Positions 1 to 9,734 of a stretch of 64,000 bases of DNA are shown in pieces. Source of the DNA: Hoeflea sp. YIM 152468 (GTDB lineage Bacteria > Pseudomonadota > Alphaproteobacteria > Rhizobiales > Rhizobiaceae); the NCBI RefSeq assembly GCF_029210485.1, contig NZ_JARGET010000003.1, forward strand, positions 186,001 through 250,000, in the 5' to 3' direction. Both the position numbers and the translations under genes were made by a program. Numbering within the stretch: the first letter of the stretch is position 1; each line of letters begins with the position of its first letter. Under the pieces are notes generated by a model, which saw only the letters and a program-made list of their open reading frames with translations, was not told the DNA's origin and ran no database searches.

Positions 1-1212
1 ATCGGACTGTCGATAGCAGCAACGGCGCTAACGGCGCGCGCGCTTGGCCGCGGGAGTCGTGCAGAGGCGCGCGAGATCGCCGGGGCGTCAATCGCCTACA
101 TGCTGATCCTGATGATCGGAACCGTGGCGCTGGCCTATCCGTTTCTGGACGAACTGGTCCGGTTGATGGGGGCGCAAGGCCGCACAGCAGAACTTGCCAC
201 CGAATTCATGCAAATCGTGCTGCCGTCCCTGCCGGTGCTTGGCACGGGCATGTGTCTGGCGGCGCTGCTGCGGGCCATCGGGGATGCCAAACGGGCGATG
301 TATGTGACGCTCGGCTCGGGCGCTCTGACTGCCGTGCTGGACCCGGTGTTCATTTTCGGCTTCGATCTTGGCATCCGCGGCGCGGCCATTGCGACCGTGA
401 TATCGCGCTTTGCCCTGGTTGGCATCGGCGTTTACGGACTTGTCTATGTTCACCGGCTGTTCGCAATGCCTTCGGCGAGGACGCTGGCGCGGGAATTCCG
501 GCCGTTTCTCGCCATCGGCCTCCCGGCTCTGATGACGCAGATCGCGACACCGGTCGGCAACAGCTTCGTCACCGCAACCATGGCCCAGCACGGGGACGCA
601 GCGGTTGCCGGATGGGCTGTGGTGGGCCGGCTGATCCCGGTCGCCTTCGGCACCCTGTTCGCGCTGTCGGGGGCTGTCGGACCGATCCTTGGCCAAAATT
701 ATGGCGCAAAGCGCTACGACCGGCTGACCTCAACGATGCGTGACAGCCTCGTCTTCATCCTGATCTACACCCTGATCGCATGGGCGGTGCTGGCACTGTT
801 TCGCCATCAGATAGCCGACCTCTTCGGCGCCCAGGGCGAGGCCCGCGACGTGATCATCTTCTTCTGCCTGTTCGTGGCGGGAAGTTTTGTCTTCAACGGC
901 ATGCTGTTTGTCGCCAATGCTGCGTTCAACAACCTCGGTTTCGCGCTTTATTCGACCGCCTTCAACTGGAGCCGGTCGACACTCGGGGTGATCCCGTTCG
1001 TCTGGTTGGGATCACTCTGGTACGGTGCGCCGGGTGCGCTGGCAGGGTATGGACTGGGTGCCGTGGTGTTCGGCCTCGCCTCGATTATGATCTGTTTCAG
1101 GGTGCTGAGCCAAATCCACGGCAGGGATGGTGGCGGACCGGACGCGGTTCCGCCACGCATTCCGCCGGCGGGCCAATCGGCGTTCACCAGCGGGAAAGCC
1201 TCCACGCTCTAG
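1..1212 (+). CDS. MATE family efflux transporter (5' end outside window)
   Basis: Inner-membrane multidrug/toxin exporter of the MATE family, expected to export cationic compounds in exchange for Na+ or H+. The reading frame is open from base 1, and the peptide before the first internal Met (base 100) already reads like MATE protein (ARALGRGSRAEAREIAG), so the gene is cut by the window edge. About 403 residues are visible against roughly 450 for the family, so about 50 N-terminal residues are missing. Many hydrophobic segments follow, with the family-like stretches GIRGAAIATVISR and ALSGAVGPILGQNYGAKR. Its TAG stop overlaps the stop of the convergent patatin gene by 3 bases. The substrate cannot be told. 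Confidence 0.9.
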   Translation: MGLSIAATALTARALGRGSRAEAREIAGASIAYMLILMIGTVALAYPFLDELVRLMGAQGRTAELATEFMQIVLPSLPVLGTGMCLAALLRAIGDAKRAMYVTLGSGALTAVLDPVFIFGFDLGIRGAAIATVISRFALVGIGVYGLVYVHRLFAMPSARTLAREFRPFLAIGLPALMTQIATPVGNSFVTATMAQHGDAAVAGWAVVGRLIPVAFGTLFALSGAVGPILGQNYGAKRYDRLTSTMRDSLVFILIYTLIAWAVLALFRHQIADLFGAQGEARDVIIFFCLFVAGSFVFNGMLFVANAAFNNLGFALYSTAFNWSRSTLGVIPFVWLGSLWYGAPGALAGYGLGAVVFGLASIMICFRVLSQIHGRDGGGPDAVPPRIPPAGQSAFTSGKASTL

Positions 1213-2084
1213 CCGCTGAAGGCAAAGACGGCGTCGAGATCGCGCTTGAGCTGTTCGACCACGCCCTTCGATTCCTCCAGGATATCCTTGGCTTTGAGAA
1301 AATCGAGCACACGGAACTGGTGAACCTGAGGTCTGAGAAGGATGTGCGGCGGATGCGCCTGGCGCTTCATCTCGATGATGGACTGCATCATCAACTGGCT
1401 TGCGCCGAACATCATGTCGATGGTCGCCGGCGGCTGACCCGGAACCCCGGATGGATAACCGACGACATCGACACCGATGACGATGTCGGCGAGACCGGCG
1501 AGCTGATCGAAGGGCACGGGGTTGAATATGCCGCCATCGATCATGATCTTGCCGTCGAGCATGACCGGCTTGAAAACGGCCGGTATGGCGGCTGACGCGG
1601 CGATCGCCGGGCGCAGGTCACCCGTGCTGCAAACCACCTCGCGATGGCCATAGTAATCGGTCACCATGATCTTGGTGGCGATCTTCAAATCTTCAAATGT
1701 GCGTGCGACGGTTTCGGGCAGAAATGCCTCGAGAATGCGCTCGATGTTGAACTGGCCGAGCCTCAAGCCGTTCTCGATGGTTCCTTTCACGCCCCGGGGC
1801 CGCGCTTTCCAGATACGGCCTATGGCGCTTGACGGCGTGCCGATGGTGTCGAGGGTGTGAGCCCGGATTTCTTCACCGGACAGGCCGGACGCCATCGAGG
1901 CGCCCATGATAGCCCCGATGGACGAACCCGCAATCGCCACGGGTTTGATGCCCAAGGCGTCGAGAGTCTCAATGACGTGAATATGGGCGATGCCGCGGGC
2001 GCCGCCGCCGCCGAAGGCGACTGCCACGGTCGGATCGGAAGAGCGGATCGGAACATCCGGAATGGCGATTTTTACATCACTCAT
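1209..2084 (-). CDS. patatin-like phospholipase (RssA-type)
   Basis: Predicted serine hydrolase of the patatin fold, about 291 aa, acting on lipid acyl esters. The oxyanion-hole motif GGGGARG is at residues 25-31, the nucleophile elbow GSSIG at 53-57 (Ser55), and the catalytic Asp of the DGG motif at about 183, so the Ser-Asp dyad is complete. The frame is open further upstream, but the start at 2084 is chosen because it overlaps the end of rsmD by 8 bases, as in a translationally coupled pair, and because the extra N-terminus lies inside rsmD. There is no signal peptide, so it is probably cytosolic. The natural substrate is unknown. Confidence 0.85.
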   Translation of the reverse strand: MSDVKIAIPDVPIRSSDPTVAVAFGGGGARGIAHIHVIETLDALGIKPVAIAGSSIGAIMGASMASGLSGEEIRAHTLDTIGTPSSAIGRIWKARPRGVKGTIENGLRLGQFNIERILEAFLPETVARTFEDLKIATKIMVTDYYGHREVVCSTGDLRPAIAASAAIPAVFKPVMLDGKIMIDGGIFNPVPFDQLAGLADIVIGVDVVGYPSGVPGQPPATIDMMFGASQLMMQSIIEMKRQAHPPHILLRPQVHQFRVLDFLKAKDILEESKGVVEQLKRDLDAVFAFSG

Positions 2085-2697
2085 TGTCTCGACTGCCTTC
2101 GGTGTCGCCGCCGGCCCGAATTTGGTCAGCAGACCGGCGATCGGCATCATAGCGGAAAAACGAAACCGCCGTGTCACCATAGGCCCGGCAATCCAAAAGC
2201 TCAAACCACGGGCCGGGTTCGACCGCTGCCGCGCTCGCTTCCTCAAGGACAATCAGCGCGCCTGGGCTGATCCAGCCCCCGCGAGCCGCCGACGCCAACG
2301 CCTTGTCGCCAAGACCCATGCCGTAGGGCGGATCGGCAAAAACCAGGTCAAAAGGTCCCATGGTGCCCGAGTCACCGAGCCTGGTGGCGTCGCGACGGAA
2401 AAGCCGGGCACGCCCCTGCAACCCGAAACTCTCGATGTTCGTCTGGATGATGCCGCGCCCCTCAACACCGCTTTCAACAAACAATGCCGAGCGGGCGCCA
2501 CGCGACAAGGCTTCCAAACCGACTGCCCCGGTGCCTGCGAAAAGATCAAGCACCCGGGTCTGAGCCAGCGCCTCGGGATAGCCATGGCTCAGAATGTTGA
2601 ACAGGCTTTCGCGCGCGCGGTCAGTGGTGGGCCTGATGGCCTGTGACTTTGGTGCGGCAAGGCTTCTGCCGCGAAATTCACCGCCGACGATCCGCAC
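2077..2697 (-). CDS. rsmD: 16S rRNA (guanine(966)-N(2))-methyltransferase RsmD
   Basis: S-adenosylmethionine-dependent enzyme that methylates N2 of G966 in 16S rRNA during 30S assembly. From the GTG at 2697 the protein is 206 aa and begins RIVGGEFRGRSL, the usual RsmD N-terminus. AAGGGA lies about 9 bases upstream. The SAM-binding motif I DLFAGTGAVGLE is at residues 51-62 and the catalytic DPPY at 122-125. The frame could start as far up as 2811, but those residues have no family resemblance. The chosen start overlaps the 3' end of rluB by 20 bases, and the 3' end overlaps the patatin gene. The three genes form an operon. Confidence 0.93.
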   Translation of the reverse strand: MRIVGGEFRGRSLAAPKSQAIRPTTDRARESLFNILSHGYPEALAQTRVLDLFAGTGAVGLEALSRGARSALFVESGVEGRGIIQTNIESFGLQGRARLFRRDATRLGDSGTMGPFDLVFADPPYGMGLGDKALASAARGGWISPGALIVLEEASAAAVEPGPWFELLDCRAYGDTAVSFFRYDADRRSADQIRAGGDTEGSRDNE

Positions 2698-4171
2698 CAG
2701 GTCCACGTCCCTTGCCAGATGCTGGTTTGCCACTCCGGTCTCCGGCTGATGGCGTGCCGCCTGCAGGTTTGCCGGGTCCCTTCGACGGGCCCTTATAGGC
2801 CTTCGGACCACCAGGCTTGCCGGATGGCTTCATGCCGGGCCTGCCGTCGGGCTTTTTGAAATCCCTCGGCGGCCGGGCTTCGGCGGCCTCGCCTTCCGGA
2901 CGTGGCTTTGAGCGGCCCTTGGGGAAGCTGCCCCGGCGGGTGTCGGCGCGCTGGTCGGCGCGGGCCGGCTTGCGTTCTGCCTCATCCTTCCTGGACTCGT
3001 TGACCGGGCGTGCGCCGGGCGCCATCCAGACATTTGTGGCACGGCTGCGCTGCACAAAGCTGCGCTTTTCCGGCTTGGCGCCGGGCTGTTCGTTGCGGCT
3101 ACCTACGGGTTTTTCACCGCGCGAGGCACCAAAGGCCTTGTCGCCGCGCGGAGCGCTGAAGGGCTTGCGCTCTCCCCGCTCGCGGTCGCGATCCTTGCCG
3201 TCCCGCGACGGACGGCCGGGCCTGGTATCAATACGGGCGCGGGCACGTTCGGTTTTCTCGGAGCTTGAAATCCATTCGCGCTGCGCCGGCTTGACCGCAG
3301 CCTTGGGCTTGGCTTCAGGCTTCGGCGGCGGCAGATGTTCGCTCAGCGGCGCATCGAAATTGGCGCCCGATTCCTCGATCATCCGTTCGCCAAGCTGCTC
3401 GCGCAACGTCCGGCTCTTGATCTCGACCACATCGCCCTCGCGAATGTCGCCGAGCTGGAAAGGTCCGAAAGAAATGCGGATCAGCCGGTTGACCTCGAGG
3501 CCGAGCGCCCCGAGCACATTCTTGATCTCCCGGTTCTTGCCTTCGCGCAAACCCATGGTGATCCAGACATTGTGCCCCTGCTTGCGGTCCAGCGTGGCCT
3601 CAATGGCACCGTAAAGCACACCCTCGACGGCGATCCCGTCCTTCAACTCATCCAGGCGAGCCTGATCGATGTCACCATAGGCCCGCACGCGGTAACGCCT
3701 GAGCCAGCCGGTCTGAGGCAGTTCCAGCGTTCGTGCCAGGCCGCCATCATTGGTGAGCAGCAACAGGCCCTCGGTGTTGATGTCGAGCCGGCCGACAGTC
3801 AGGACCCGCGGCAGATGCTTGGGGAGCTTCTCAAATATCGTCATGCGCCCTTCGGGATCGCGATTGGTGGTCACCAAACCTGCGGTCTTGTGATAGATCC
3901 AGAGCCTTGTGCGCTCGATGCCGCCAACCTCTTCGCCATCCACCTCGATCTTGTCGGAAAACGACACCACAATCGCCGGAGACTCCAGGGTCTTGCCGTT
4001 GACCTTGATCCGGCCCTCGGCAACCATGCGCTCAACGTCACGGCGTGAGGCCACGCCCGCACGGGCAAGAATCTTGGCGATGCGACCGCTTTCGACCGCG
4101 TTGTCCGCTGTTTCCGGCGTTGACTTGTCCGTCTTCGGCTTGCCGTGTTTGGGCTTGTCTTGTTCTGTCAT
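2678..4171 (-). CDS. rluB: 23S rRNA pseudouridine synthase RluB with long basic tail
   Basis: RsuA/RluB/E/F-family enzyme that converts a uridine of 23S rRNA (U2605 in E. coli) to pseudouridine. An N-terminal S4 RNA-binding domain spans about residues 28-75. The catalytic domain spans about 85-265, with the active Asp in VGRLDINTEGLLLL (Asp130). From about 270 to 497 the protein is low-complexity, rich in Arg, Lys, Pro and Gly, and looks disordered. This tail is much longer than in the E. coli protein (about 290 aa in total) but such tails are common in rhizobial homologues. It heads the rluB-rsmD-patatin operon. Assignment to RluB rather than RsuA or RluE rests on overall similarity. Confidence 0.9.
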   Translation of the reverse strand: MTEQDKPKHGKPKTDKSTPETADNAVESGRIAKILARAGVASRRDVERMVAEGRIKVNGKTLESPAIVVSFSDKIEVDGEEVGGIERTRLWIYHKTAGLVTTNRDPEGRMTIFEKLPKHLPRVLTVGRLDINTEGLLLLTNDGGLARTLELPQTGWLRRYRVRAYGDIDQARLDELKDGIAVEGVLYGAIEATLDRKQGHNVWITMGLREGKNREIKNVLGALGLEVNRLIRISFGPFQLGDIREGDVVEIKSRTLREQLGERMIEESGANFDAPLSEHLPPPKPEAKPKAAVKPAQREWISSSEKTERARARIDTRPGRPSRDGKDRDRERGERKPFSAPRGDKAFGASRGEKPVGSRNEQPGAKPEKRSFVQRSRATNVWMAPGARPVNESRKDEAERKPARADQRADTRRGSFPKGRSKPRPEGEAAEARPPRDFKKPDGRPGMKPSGKPGGPKAYKGPSKGPGKPAGGTPSAGDRSGKPASGKGRGPGADRRR

Positions 4172-4342
4172 TTGTTGTTTGCCTGCCTCTACAGAGCCTG
4201 CTGCTTTGCTTTGCGATCACAACGGCACTGTAACATGTTTGGTTTGGCGATACGTTGTTCGACAGATCAGGTCTGTTGACTTGGGGTATGGCCCGCTTGA
4301 ACCGGTGTCTATCAGGTTGGGCGCGCCGGGTTAAGGGGATTC

Positions 4343-4819
4343 ATGCATGGTGTTATCAGGACAGGACGTTTCGTGATCGGCAAAGGATATATGGATCTGG
4401 CGCTTGAAGAAGCGCACGCGGCTGCCGGGCGCGGAGAAGTGCCTGTGGGCGCGGTGATCGTGCGCGACGGTGTGGTTCTGGCGCGGGCCGGCAACCGGAC
4501 CCGGGAATTCAAAGACATAACCGCCCATGCGGAAATTCTGGCGATCCGACAGGCAGCGACAACGCTTGGCAGCGAACGGCTTATCGACGCTGATCTCTAT
4601 GTCACTCTGGAACCGTGCACGATGTGCGCGGCGGCAATTTCGTTTGCCAGGTTGCGGCGGCTCTATTTCGGCGCCGAGGACGAAAAAGGCGGCGCCGTGA
4701 CGAGCGGTGTCCGATTCTTCAACCAGCCCACATGTCACCATAGTCCGGAAATCTATCCCGACATCGCATCAGATGATGCCACCCAACTGCTCAAGAGCTT
4801 TTTCAAGCATCGCCGCTGA
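4343..4819 (+). CDS. tadA: tRNA-specific adenosine deaminase TadA
   Basis: Zinc enzyme that deaminates the wobble adenosine 34 of tRNA-Arg(ACG) to inosine. The cytidine/deoxycytidylate deaminase motif is complete: HAE at residues 62-64 (zinc His and proton-shuttle Glu) and PCTMC at 91-95 (zinc Cys). The 158-aa reading from 4343 has AAGGGG a few bases upstream. A second ATG at 4391 (142 aa, preceded by AAAGGA) begins MDLALEEA, the point where homologues align, so the start is uncertain. It is transcribed away from rluB across a 170-base gap, which should hold both promoters. Confidence 0.94.
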   Translation: MHGVIRTGRFVIGKGYMDLALEEAHAAAGRGEVPVGAVIVRDGVVLARAGNRTREFKDITAHAEILAIRQAATTLGSERLIDADLYVTLEPCTMCAAAISFARLRRLYFGAEDEKGGAVTSGVRFFNQPTCHHSPEIYPDIASDDATQLLKSFFKHRR

Positions 4820-4861
4820 AGCGGTGTTCCGCGTAACGCCAGGCAACTTGACGCCGGGCCG

Positions 4862-5533
4862 TTACCAGGGCCACCAGCTGCGTTTGCCGGTGCCTGCCTT
4901 CTTGGCCTCGGAAATCCGGCGCCGTTCCTTGACGCGCTCGGGCTCGCCAAGATCACCGACCGGCGCCGTCTCGGCAGGCTTGCGGTAGGTCAAGGGCGGG
5001 TCGGACAAAAACCGGCGGCGATCAGAATAGGCGCCCTGCTGAATCTTGCGGGCGCTCTGGTATTGTTCACGCTGCCTGGCCTGGTTCATCACGTCTTGCG
5101 GCGTGGGCGGACCATCGGCCGCACCGCCCGATATGGCCGGGCCGGACGAGCTTCCCGATGAGGCAGCACGTCTGGCCAAAGGCGATGTGTAGGTTGCCCC
5201 ATCCGCGTTGCCATCAGCTTCGGCAATCAGCCGAGCCCGGGTCTGCTCCGGTGATTCCACCCAGGCCGGGTTGTTTTCGGCAAGGTTTTGCTGCGGCGCC
5301 GGCAAACTCGAGGTGTCAGAGGGCTTCACAATGTCGGGGCGCGGCTTGTATTCGATGCCGGCGCCCTTCCTGGGCTGGCCAATCGACGCAATGCTGCCAA
5401 AGTCGTCGATCAATTGCTCGGTCGATGATTTGTCGGTGCCATAGGTCGGGCCCATGCAGCCCGACACTGTCAGGCTTGCCGCGATGAGAGCGCCAATGGT
5501 TACGCTGGCGCGGTACTCGATCTTCATTGTCAT
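4862..5533 (-). CDS. predicted lipoprotein, conserved hypothetical
   Basis: Protein of 223 aa (221 if the second Met at 5527 is used) with an N-terminal hydrophobic segment and a lipobox (VSGC, Cys26). It should be exported, lipidated and anchored in the envelope. The rest is Pro/Ser/Ala-rich with little predicted structure and ends in an unusual aromatic tail, KRSWWPW. I recognise it only as the small lipoprotein that often follows ileS in rhizobial genomes. No function is assigned. It lies 180 bases downstream of ileS on the same strand, with a hairpin between them, so it may have its own promoter. Confidence 0.75.
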   Translation of the reverse strand: MTMKIEYRASVTIGALIAASLTVSGCMGPTYGTDKSSTEQLIDDFGSIASIGQPRKGAGIEYKPRPDIVKPSDTSSLPAPQQNLAENNPAWVESPEQTRARLIAEADGNADGATYTSPLARRAASSGSSSGPAISGGAADGPPTPQDVMNQARQREQYQSARKIQQGAYSDRRRFLSDPPLTYRKPAETAPVGDLGEPERVKERRRISEAKKAGTGKRSWWPW

Positions 5534-5681
5534 GCGCTGGGTCCCGTCTCAGACAGTCACTTGAAAAACAAATTGCTTGTTGCCGCACAATCCGGCCATT
5601 TTCAGGCAGGGTTTTACCGGATTGGCACCACAAGGGCAATTGACCATGAGGTAATTGTCGGCAAGCCGGTTACAAAGCCCG

Positions 5682-5707
5682 CCGGCCCCCCGAAACGGCG
5701 GGGCCGG
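5682..5707 (-). terminator. hairpin just after ileS, possible terminator
   Basis: CCGGCCCC and GGGGCCGG form a perfect 8-base stem that can extend through CCG/CGG around an AAA loop, with one bulged C. It begins 8 bases past the ileS stop. Read on the minus strand it is followed by only a short T run a few bases later, so it may be a weak terminator or an RNA-stabilising hairpin. Confidence 0.45.
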
Positions 5708-5714
5708 TCAGTGT

Positions 5715-8645
5715 TCAAAGCCTTCCCAGCGCCTTGAGTTCGTGCAGGGCAGCGGCATCCCGGGCCGAGACCTCGGGGAAAGCCGGGTCAGACCCGATAT
5801 CGTCGGTGATCCGCCATGAGCGGGCGCATTTTCGTCCCTCAGCCAGCGCGGTCACAACCGATACGGCACTGACCTCATCGATGCGGAAGGCATCGTCTGG
5901 TCCCGCGCTGGTTTCGATCCGAACCCCCGAGGTGATGCAGATTTCAGCGAAATCACTCTCGCCTATCGCCTCGACCAGCGCCGGATCGGTGATGTGAACC
6001 ACCGGAGCCGCCTCCAGCGAGGAGCCGATGCGCTTTTCACGGCGCTCGATTTCCAGTGCGCCGGTGACCACACGCCGCACCGTGCGGATCTTTTTCCACT
6101 TGGCCGCCAATGCCGGATCAGTCCAGCTCTGCGGCACATCGGGGAACTGTTCAAGGTGGACCGACTGGGCCTCCGGATTGTTCGACAGCCACGCCTCTTC
6201 CATCGTGAAAGGCAGCATCGGCGCGAGCCAGGTCACCAGGCAGTCGAAGATGGTGCGAATCACCTGGAGCGAAGCCTTCCGGCGCTGGCTCGACGGCGCG
6301 TCACAATAAAGCGCATCCTTGCGGACGTCGAAATAGAATGCCGAGAGTTCGATATTGGCGAAATCGGTCAGCGCACGGGAGATGCGCTTGAAATCGAAAT
6401 TGTCGTAGCCGGTCCGGACCAATACATCGAGCTCGGCAAGCCGGTGCAGCATCAGCCTCTCGAGTTCGGGCATCTCCGATGGCGCGATTGTCTCGCCGCT
6501 ATCATGGGACAGCGTGCCCAACATCCAGCGGATGGTGTTGCGGAGCTTGCGATAGGCATCGATATTGGTCTGGATAACCGTCTTGCCGAGACGCTGATCG
6601 TCCCAGTAATCGGTATTCATCACCCACAAGCGCAAAATGTCGGCGCCCGATTTGTTCATGATGTCTTGCGGAAAGACCTGGTTGTTGAGCGATTTCGACA
6701 TTTTGCGACCATCTTCGGCCATGGTGAAACCATGGGTGATGACCGTATCGTAAGGTGCGCGGCCGCGGGTGGCGCAGCTTTCGAGCAGCGAGGACTGGAA
6801 CCAGCCGCGATGCTGGTCGGACCCCTCCAGATAGACATCGGCAGGCCATTTGAGATCGGGACGGTCCTCCAGCGTAAAAGCGTGGGTGCAGCCCGAATCA
6901 AACCAGACATCGAGAATGTCGGTGACCTGGAGCCATTTCGGATCGCTGGCCTTGTCGCCAAGGAACCGCTCGCGGGCACCCTTGGCAAACCAGGCGTCGG
7001 CGCCTTCCGCCTCGAAGGCTTCGAGAATGCGGGTATTGACCGCCTCGTCGTCCAGAATATTGCCATCGACGTCGGCAAAGATGCAGATTGGCACACCCCA
7101 GGCGCGCTGACGCGACAGCACCCAGTCGGGCCGGTCCTCGATCATGCCGCGCAGCCGGTTTCGTCCCGACGCCGGCACGAAGCGGGTGTCCTCGATGGCG
7201 CTGAGGGCGCGGGACCGCAGCGTCGTGCCATCGCCGAATTCCTTGTCCATATGGACAAACCACTGCGGCGTATTGCGGAAGATGATCGGCTTTTTCGAGC
7301 GCCAGGAATGCGGGTAATCATGCTTGAGCCGGCCGCGGGCAAAGAGATTGCCTGCCTCGATCAGCGCAGTGATCACGGCCTGGTTGGCGTCGCCCTTCTT
7401 GCCCTTGTCGTCAATCACCCGTGCCGGTCCGCCTTGACGGTCCGGTCCGAGCCCGGGGGCGTCCTTGGTGTAGAACCCGGCATCATCGACCGTGAACGGG
7501 ATCGTTGACGAGATGCCGCGCGCTTCGATCTCGCGCGCCGCATCCATCCAGGCTTCAAAGTCTTCGCGGCCATGGCCGGGGGCGGTGTGGACAAAGCCGG
7601 TACCGGCGTCATCGGTGACATGATCACCCGCGATCAACGGCACGGCGAAATCATAGCCGCCGCCAAGTCCCTTGAGCGGGTGGGCGCAAGTGACAGCCGC
7701 CAAATCGTCCGGCTTGACGTCAAGGAGGCGTTTGAATTCGAGCTTGGCCTTGGCGAAACACTCTTCCGCCAGAGCATCGGCGAAGATCAGTTTCTCGCCG
7801 GCTTGCGGACCAAAATCGTTCTCTGCTGCTGTGACCTCATAGAGGCCATAGGCGATACCGGTTGAAAACGAGACTGCCCGGTTGCCAGGAATGGTCCAGG
7901 GCGTCGTGGTCCAGATGACCACCGAGGCACCTGTCAACTCGCGCGCCTCACCGACAACGGCAAACTTCACCCAGATCGTGTCACTCTCATAAGGCTGGTA
8001 CTCGACCTCAGCCTCGGCCAGGGCCGTGCGCTCAACCACCGACCACATGATCGGCTTGGAGCCGCGATAAAGCTGGCCGGATCTGGCGATCTTCAGCAAT
8101 TCACCGGCGATGCGGGCTTCGGATTTGAAATCCATCGTCTTGTAGGGGTTGTCAAAATCGCCTTCGATGCCCAGGCGCTTGAATTCCTCCGACTGCACAT
8201 CGACCCAGTGCTGGGCCCAGTTGCGGCATTCGGTGCGAAACTCGACCATCGCATCCGGATCTTTCAGGTCAGGCTTGTCCTTGCCCTTGGAGCGGTAGTT
8301 TTCCTCTTCGATTTTCCATTCGATCGGCAGGCCGTGGCAATCCCAGCCCGGCACATAGTTGGAATCATAGCCGCGCATCTGGAACGAGCGGGTGATCACA
8401 TCTTTCAGGATCTTGTTGAGCGCATGGCCGATATGGATATTGCCGTTGGCATAAGGGGGGCCATCATGCAGCACGTATTTGGGCCGACCGGCCGAGGTTG
8501 ACCGCAGCTTGTCGTAGAGCCGCATTTTCTGCCAGCGGGCCACCAGTTCCGGCTCCTTCTGCGGCAGGCCACCGCGCATCGGGAAATCGGTTTCAGGCAG
8601 ATAGAGCGTCTTGGAGTAGTCGAACTTGTCGTTGGTATCGGTCAT
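5715..8645 (-). CDS. ileS: isoleucyl-tRNA synthetase
   Basis: Class I aminoacyl-tRNA synthetase (976 aa) that charges tRNA-Ile and edits mischarged valine. The ATP-binding HIGH motif is at residues 71-74 ([10 protein letters not shown]) and KMSKS lies near residue 645 ([11 protein letters not shown]). The CP1 editing domain lies between them and the anticodon-binding domain after. Bacterial IleS usually ends in a four-cysteine zinc knuckle. Here the matching C-terminus reads KCARSWRI with no second Cys pair, so zinc binding appears lost. It is on the same strand as ribF and the two SDR genes but separated from them by 340 bases, so it probably has its own promoter. Confidence 0.98.
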   Translation of the reverse strand: MTDTNDKFDYSKTLYLPETDFPMRGGLPQKEPELVARWQKMRLYDKLRSTSAGRPKYVLHDGPPYANGNIHIGHALNKILKDVITRSFQMRGYDSNYVPGWDCHGLPIEWKIEEENYRSKGKDKPDLKDPDAMVEFRTECRNWAQHWVDVQSEEFKRLGIEGDFDNPYKTMDFKSEARIAGELLKIARSGQLYRGSKPIMWSVVERTALAEAEVEYQPYESDTIWVKFAVVGEARELTGASVVIWTTTPWTIPGNRAVSFSTGIAYGLYEVTAAENDFGPQAGEKLIFADALAEECFAKAKLEFKRLLDVKPDDLAAVTCAHPLKGLGGGYDFAVPLIAGDHVTDDAGTGFVHTAPGHGREDFEAWMDAAREIEARGISSTIPFTVDDAGFYTKDAPGLGPDRQGGPARVIDDKGKKGDANQAVITALIEAGNLFARGRLKHDYPHSWRSKKPIIFRNTPQWFVHMDKEFGDGTTLRSRALSAIEDTRFVPASGRNRLRGMIEDRPDWVLSRQRAWGVPICIFADVDGNILDDEAVNTRILEAFEAEGADAWFAKGARERFLGDKASDPKWLQVTDILDVWFDSGCTHAFTLEDRPDLKWPADVYLEGSDQHRGWFQSSLLESCATRGRAPYDTVITHGFTMAEDGRKMSKSLNNQVFPQDIMNKSGADILRLWVMNTDYWDDQRLGKTVIQTNIDAYRKLRNTIRWMLGTLSHDSGETIAPSEMPELERLMLHRLAELDVLVRTGYDNFDFKRISRALTDFANIELSAFYFDVRKDALYCDAPSSQRRKASLQVIRTIFDCLVTWLAPMLPFTMEEAWLSNNPEAQSVHLEQFPDVPQSWTDPALAAKWKKIRTVRRVVTGALEIERREKRIGSSLEAAPVVHITDPALVEAIGESDFAEICITSGVRIETSAGPDDAFRIDEVSAVSVVTALAEGRKCARSWRITDDIGSDPAFPEVSARDAAALHELKALGRL

Positions 8646-8984
8646 GGTGTCGCAATCTTATGGGCCGATGGCCCTGGGCAGAGAGTGGGTCGGAAAATCA
8701 GAAGCGAGGGCGCACAGTCACGCCAGAATGCCCGGTCTCCAGCGAGCCTTGCTCAGCGGGAAACCGGGACGATAATTCGTATCGGCGAAATGCCAGTGAC
8801 GGTGACAGCCGTGGTCATGGAGGGCTTTTATCAAGCTCTGCAATATCAGGGAAGCGCAAAGTGCGGACATTGCCGGTTCCGCCGGTTCGTCGACCAATTT
8901 TGTGGACGCACATCTGCTCGATCCCCACTTTCTGACACGGCCCGCTTCGCCGGAGCGCCGGGCCACTGACAAACCATGCCTGGC
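8646..8984. other. intergenic region upstream of ileS
   Basis: About 340 bases between the ileS start and the end of the first SDR gene. Open frames here (for example 8718-8972 minus and 8685-8969 plus) lack ribosome-binding sites and recognisable protein character. It should hold the ileS promoter. I see no T-box-like specifier structure, terminator or repeat. Confidence 0.5.
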
Positions 8985-9734
8985 CTATTTCAGCCGAACA
9001 TAGATCCCCCGGCGCATCAGTGCCGTCACCGGTTTGGGGGCGATCCTGCCGATCAGGGCGAAGACGCGATTGGCACCGCCCGGGATCGATGTCTTCCGGC
9101 CACCTACCGCATCGGCGATGATCAGCCTGGCGACGAGGCCAGGATCCATCCGCCTTGTCGCGTCGGCACCCGCCGGCGCATGGCGCTCGGCGTGGTCGGT
9201 GCGGATTGGTCCGGGGTATGCGGTGGTGATCGAGATCCCCCGCGCCTTGGCGGTCTTGCGCATGCTCGCGGCATAGGCGGACAGGGCATCCTTGGACGCC
9301 GCATAGCTCGCAGCCCCCGGATACCCGGTAAAAAAAGACAGGGAGGAGACAAAAACCAGCGCAGCAGACGGCGTGAACGCGCGCTCGGTCAAAAGCCGTG
9401 ACGCCATCACCATCGGCGCTTCAGCATTGACGCGCAGGATTTGCTGATGGCTTTCACTGCTTACGGTTTCAAACGCCCCGGTGGCGTTGATGCCTGTATT
9501 GAGAAGGACCAGATCGTAGGGACCGGCCTCGATCACCTCGGGCATGACCCGATCAAGTTCACTGCGGCTGCCGAGTTCGCACTGGATGAAGAGAACCGGC
9601 CCTGCGCCGGCACAAGGTCTGTTGCGATCAAGCGAGACAACCTCATAACCGCACCCGAGCAGATGCTCAGCCATCGCCGCTCCGAGACCGGCGCTGCCGC
9701 CGGTGACCAGCGCGCGTCTGATCGGGCCGCTCAC
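8985..9734 (-). CDS. short-chain dehydrogenase/reductase (first of a pair)
   Basis: NAD(P)-dependent oxidoreductase of the classical SDR family, 249 aa. The Rossmann motif TGGSAGLG is at residues 11-18. The usual NAG is replaced by NTG at 79-81. Catalytic Ser is at 130/131 and YAASK gives Tyr144 and Lys148. The Arg-rich N-terminus and the D-R after beta-2 do not settle NADH versus NADPH use. Its ATG overlaps the stop of the upstream SDR gene by 4 bases (ATGA), so it is the last gene of ribF-SDR-SDR. The substrate is unknown. It is related to but clearly different from its neighbour. Confidence 0.9.
   Translation of the reverse strand: MSGPIRRALVTGGSAGLGAAMAEHLLGCGYEVVSLDRNRPCAGAGPVLFIQCELGSRSELDRVMPEVIEAGPYDLVLLNTGINATGAFETVSSESHQQILRVNAEAPMVMASRLLTERAFTPSAALVFVSSLSFFTGYPGAASYAASKDALSAYAASMRKTAKARGISITTAYPGPIRTDHAERHAPAGADATRRMDPGLVARLIIADAVGGRKTSIPGGANRVFALIGRIAPKPVTALMRRGIYVRLK

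Noticed and set aside
5994-7508. 504-aa open frame on the plus strand inside ileS
   Set aside because: Antisense to ileS, which carries intact HIGH and KMSKS motifs. No ribosome-binding site or protein family features.
8646-8984. T-box or riboswitch upstream of ileS
   Set aside because: No T-box core sequence, specifier loop or terminator structure seen, and T-boxes are rare in alphaproteobacteria.
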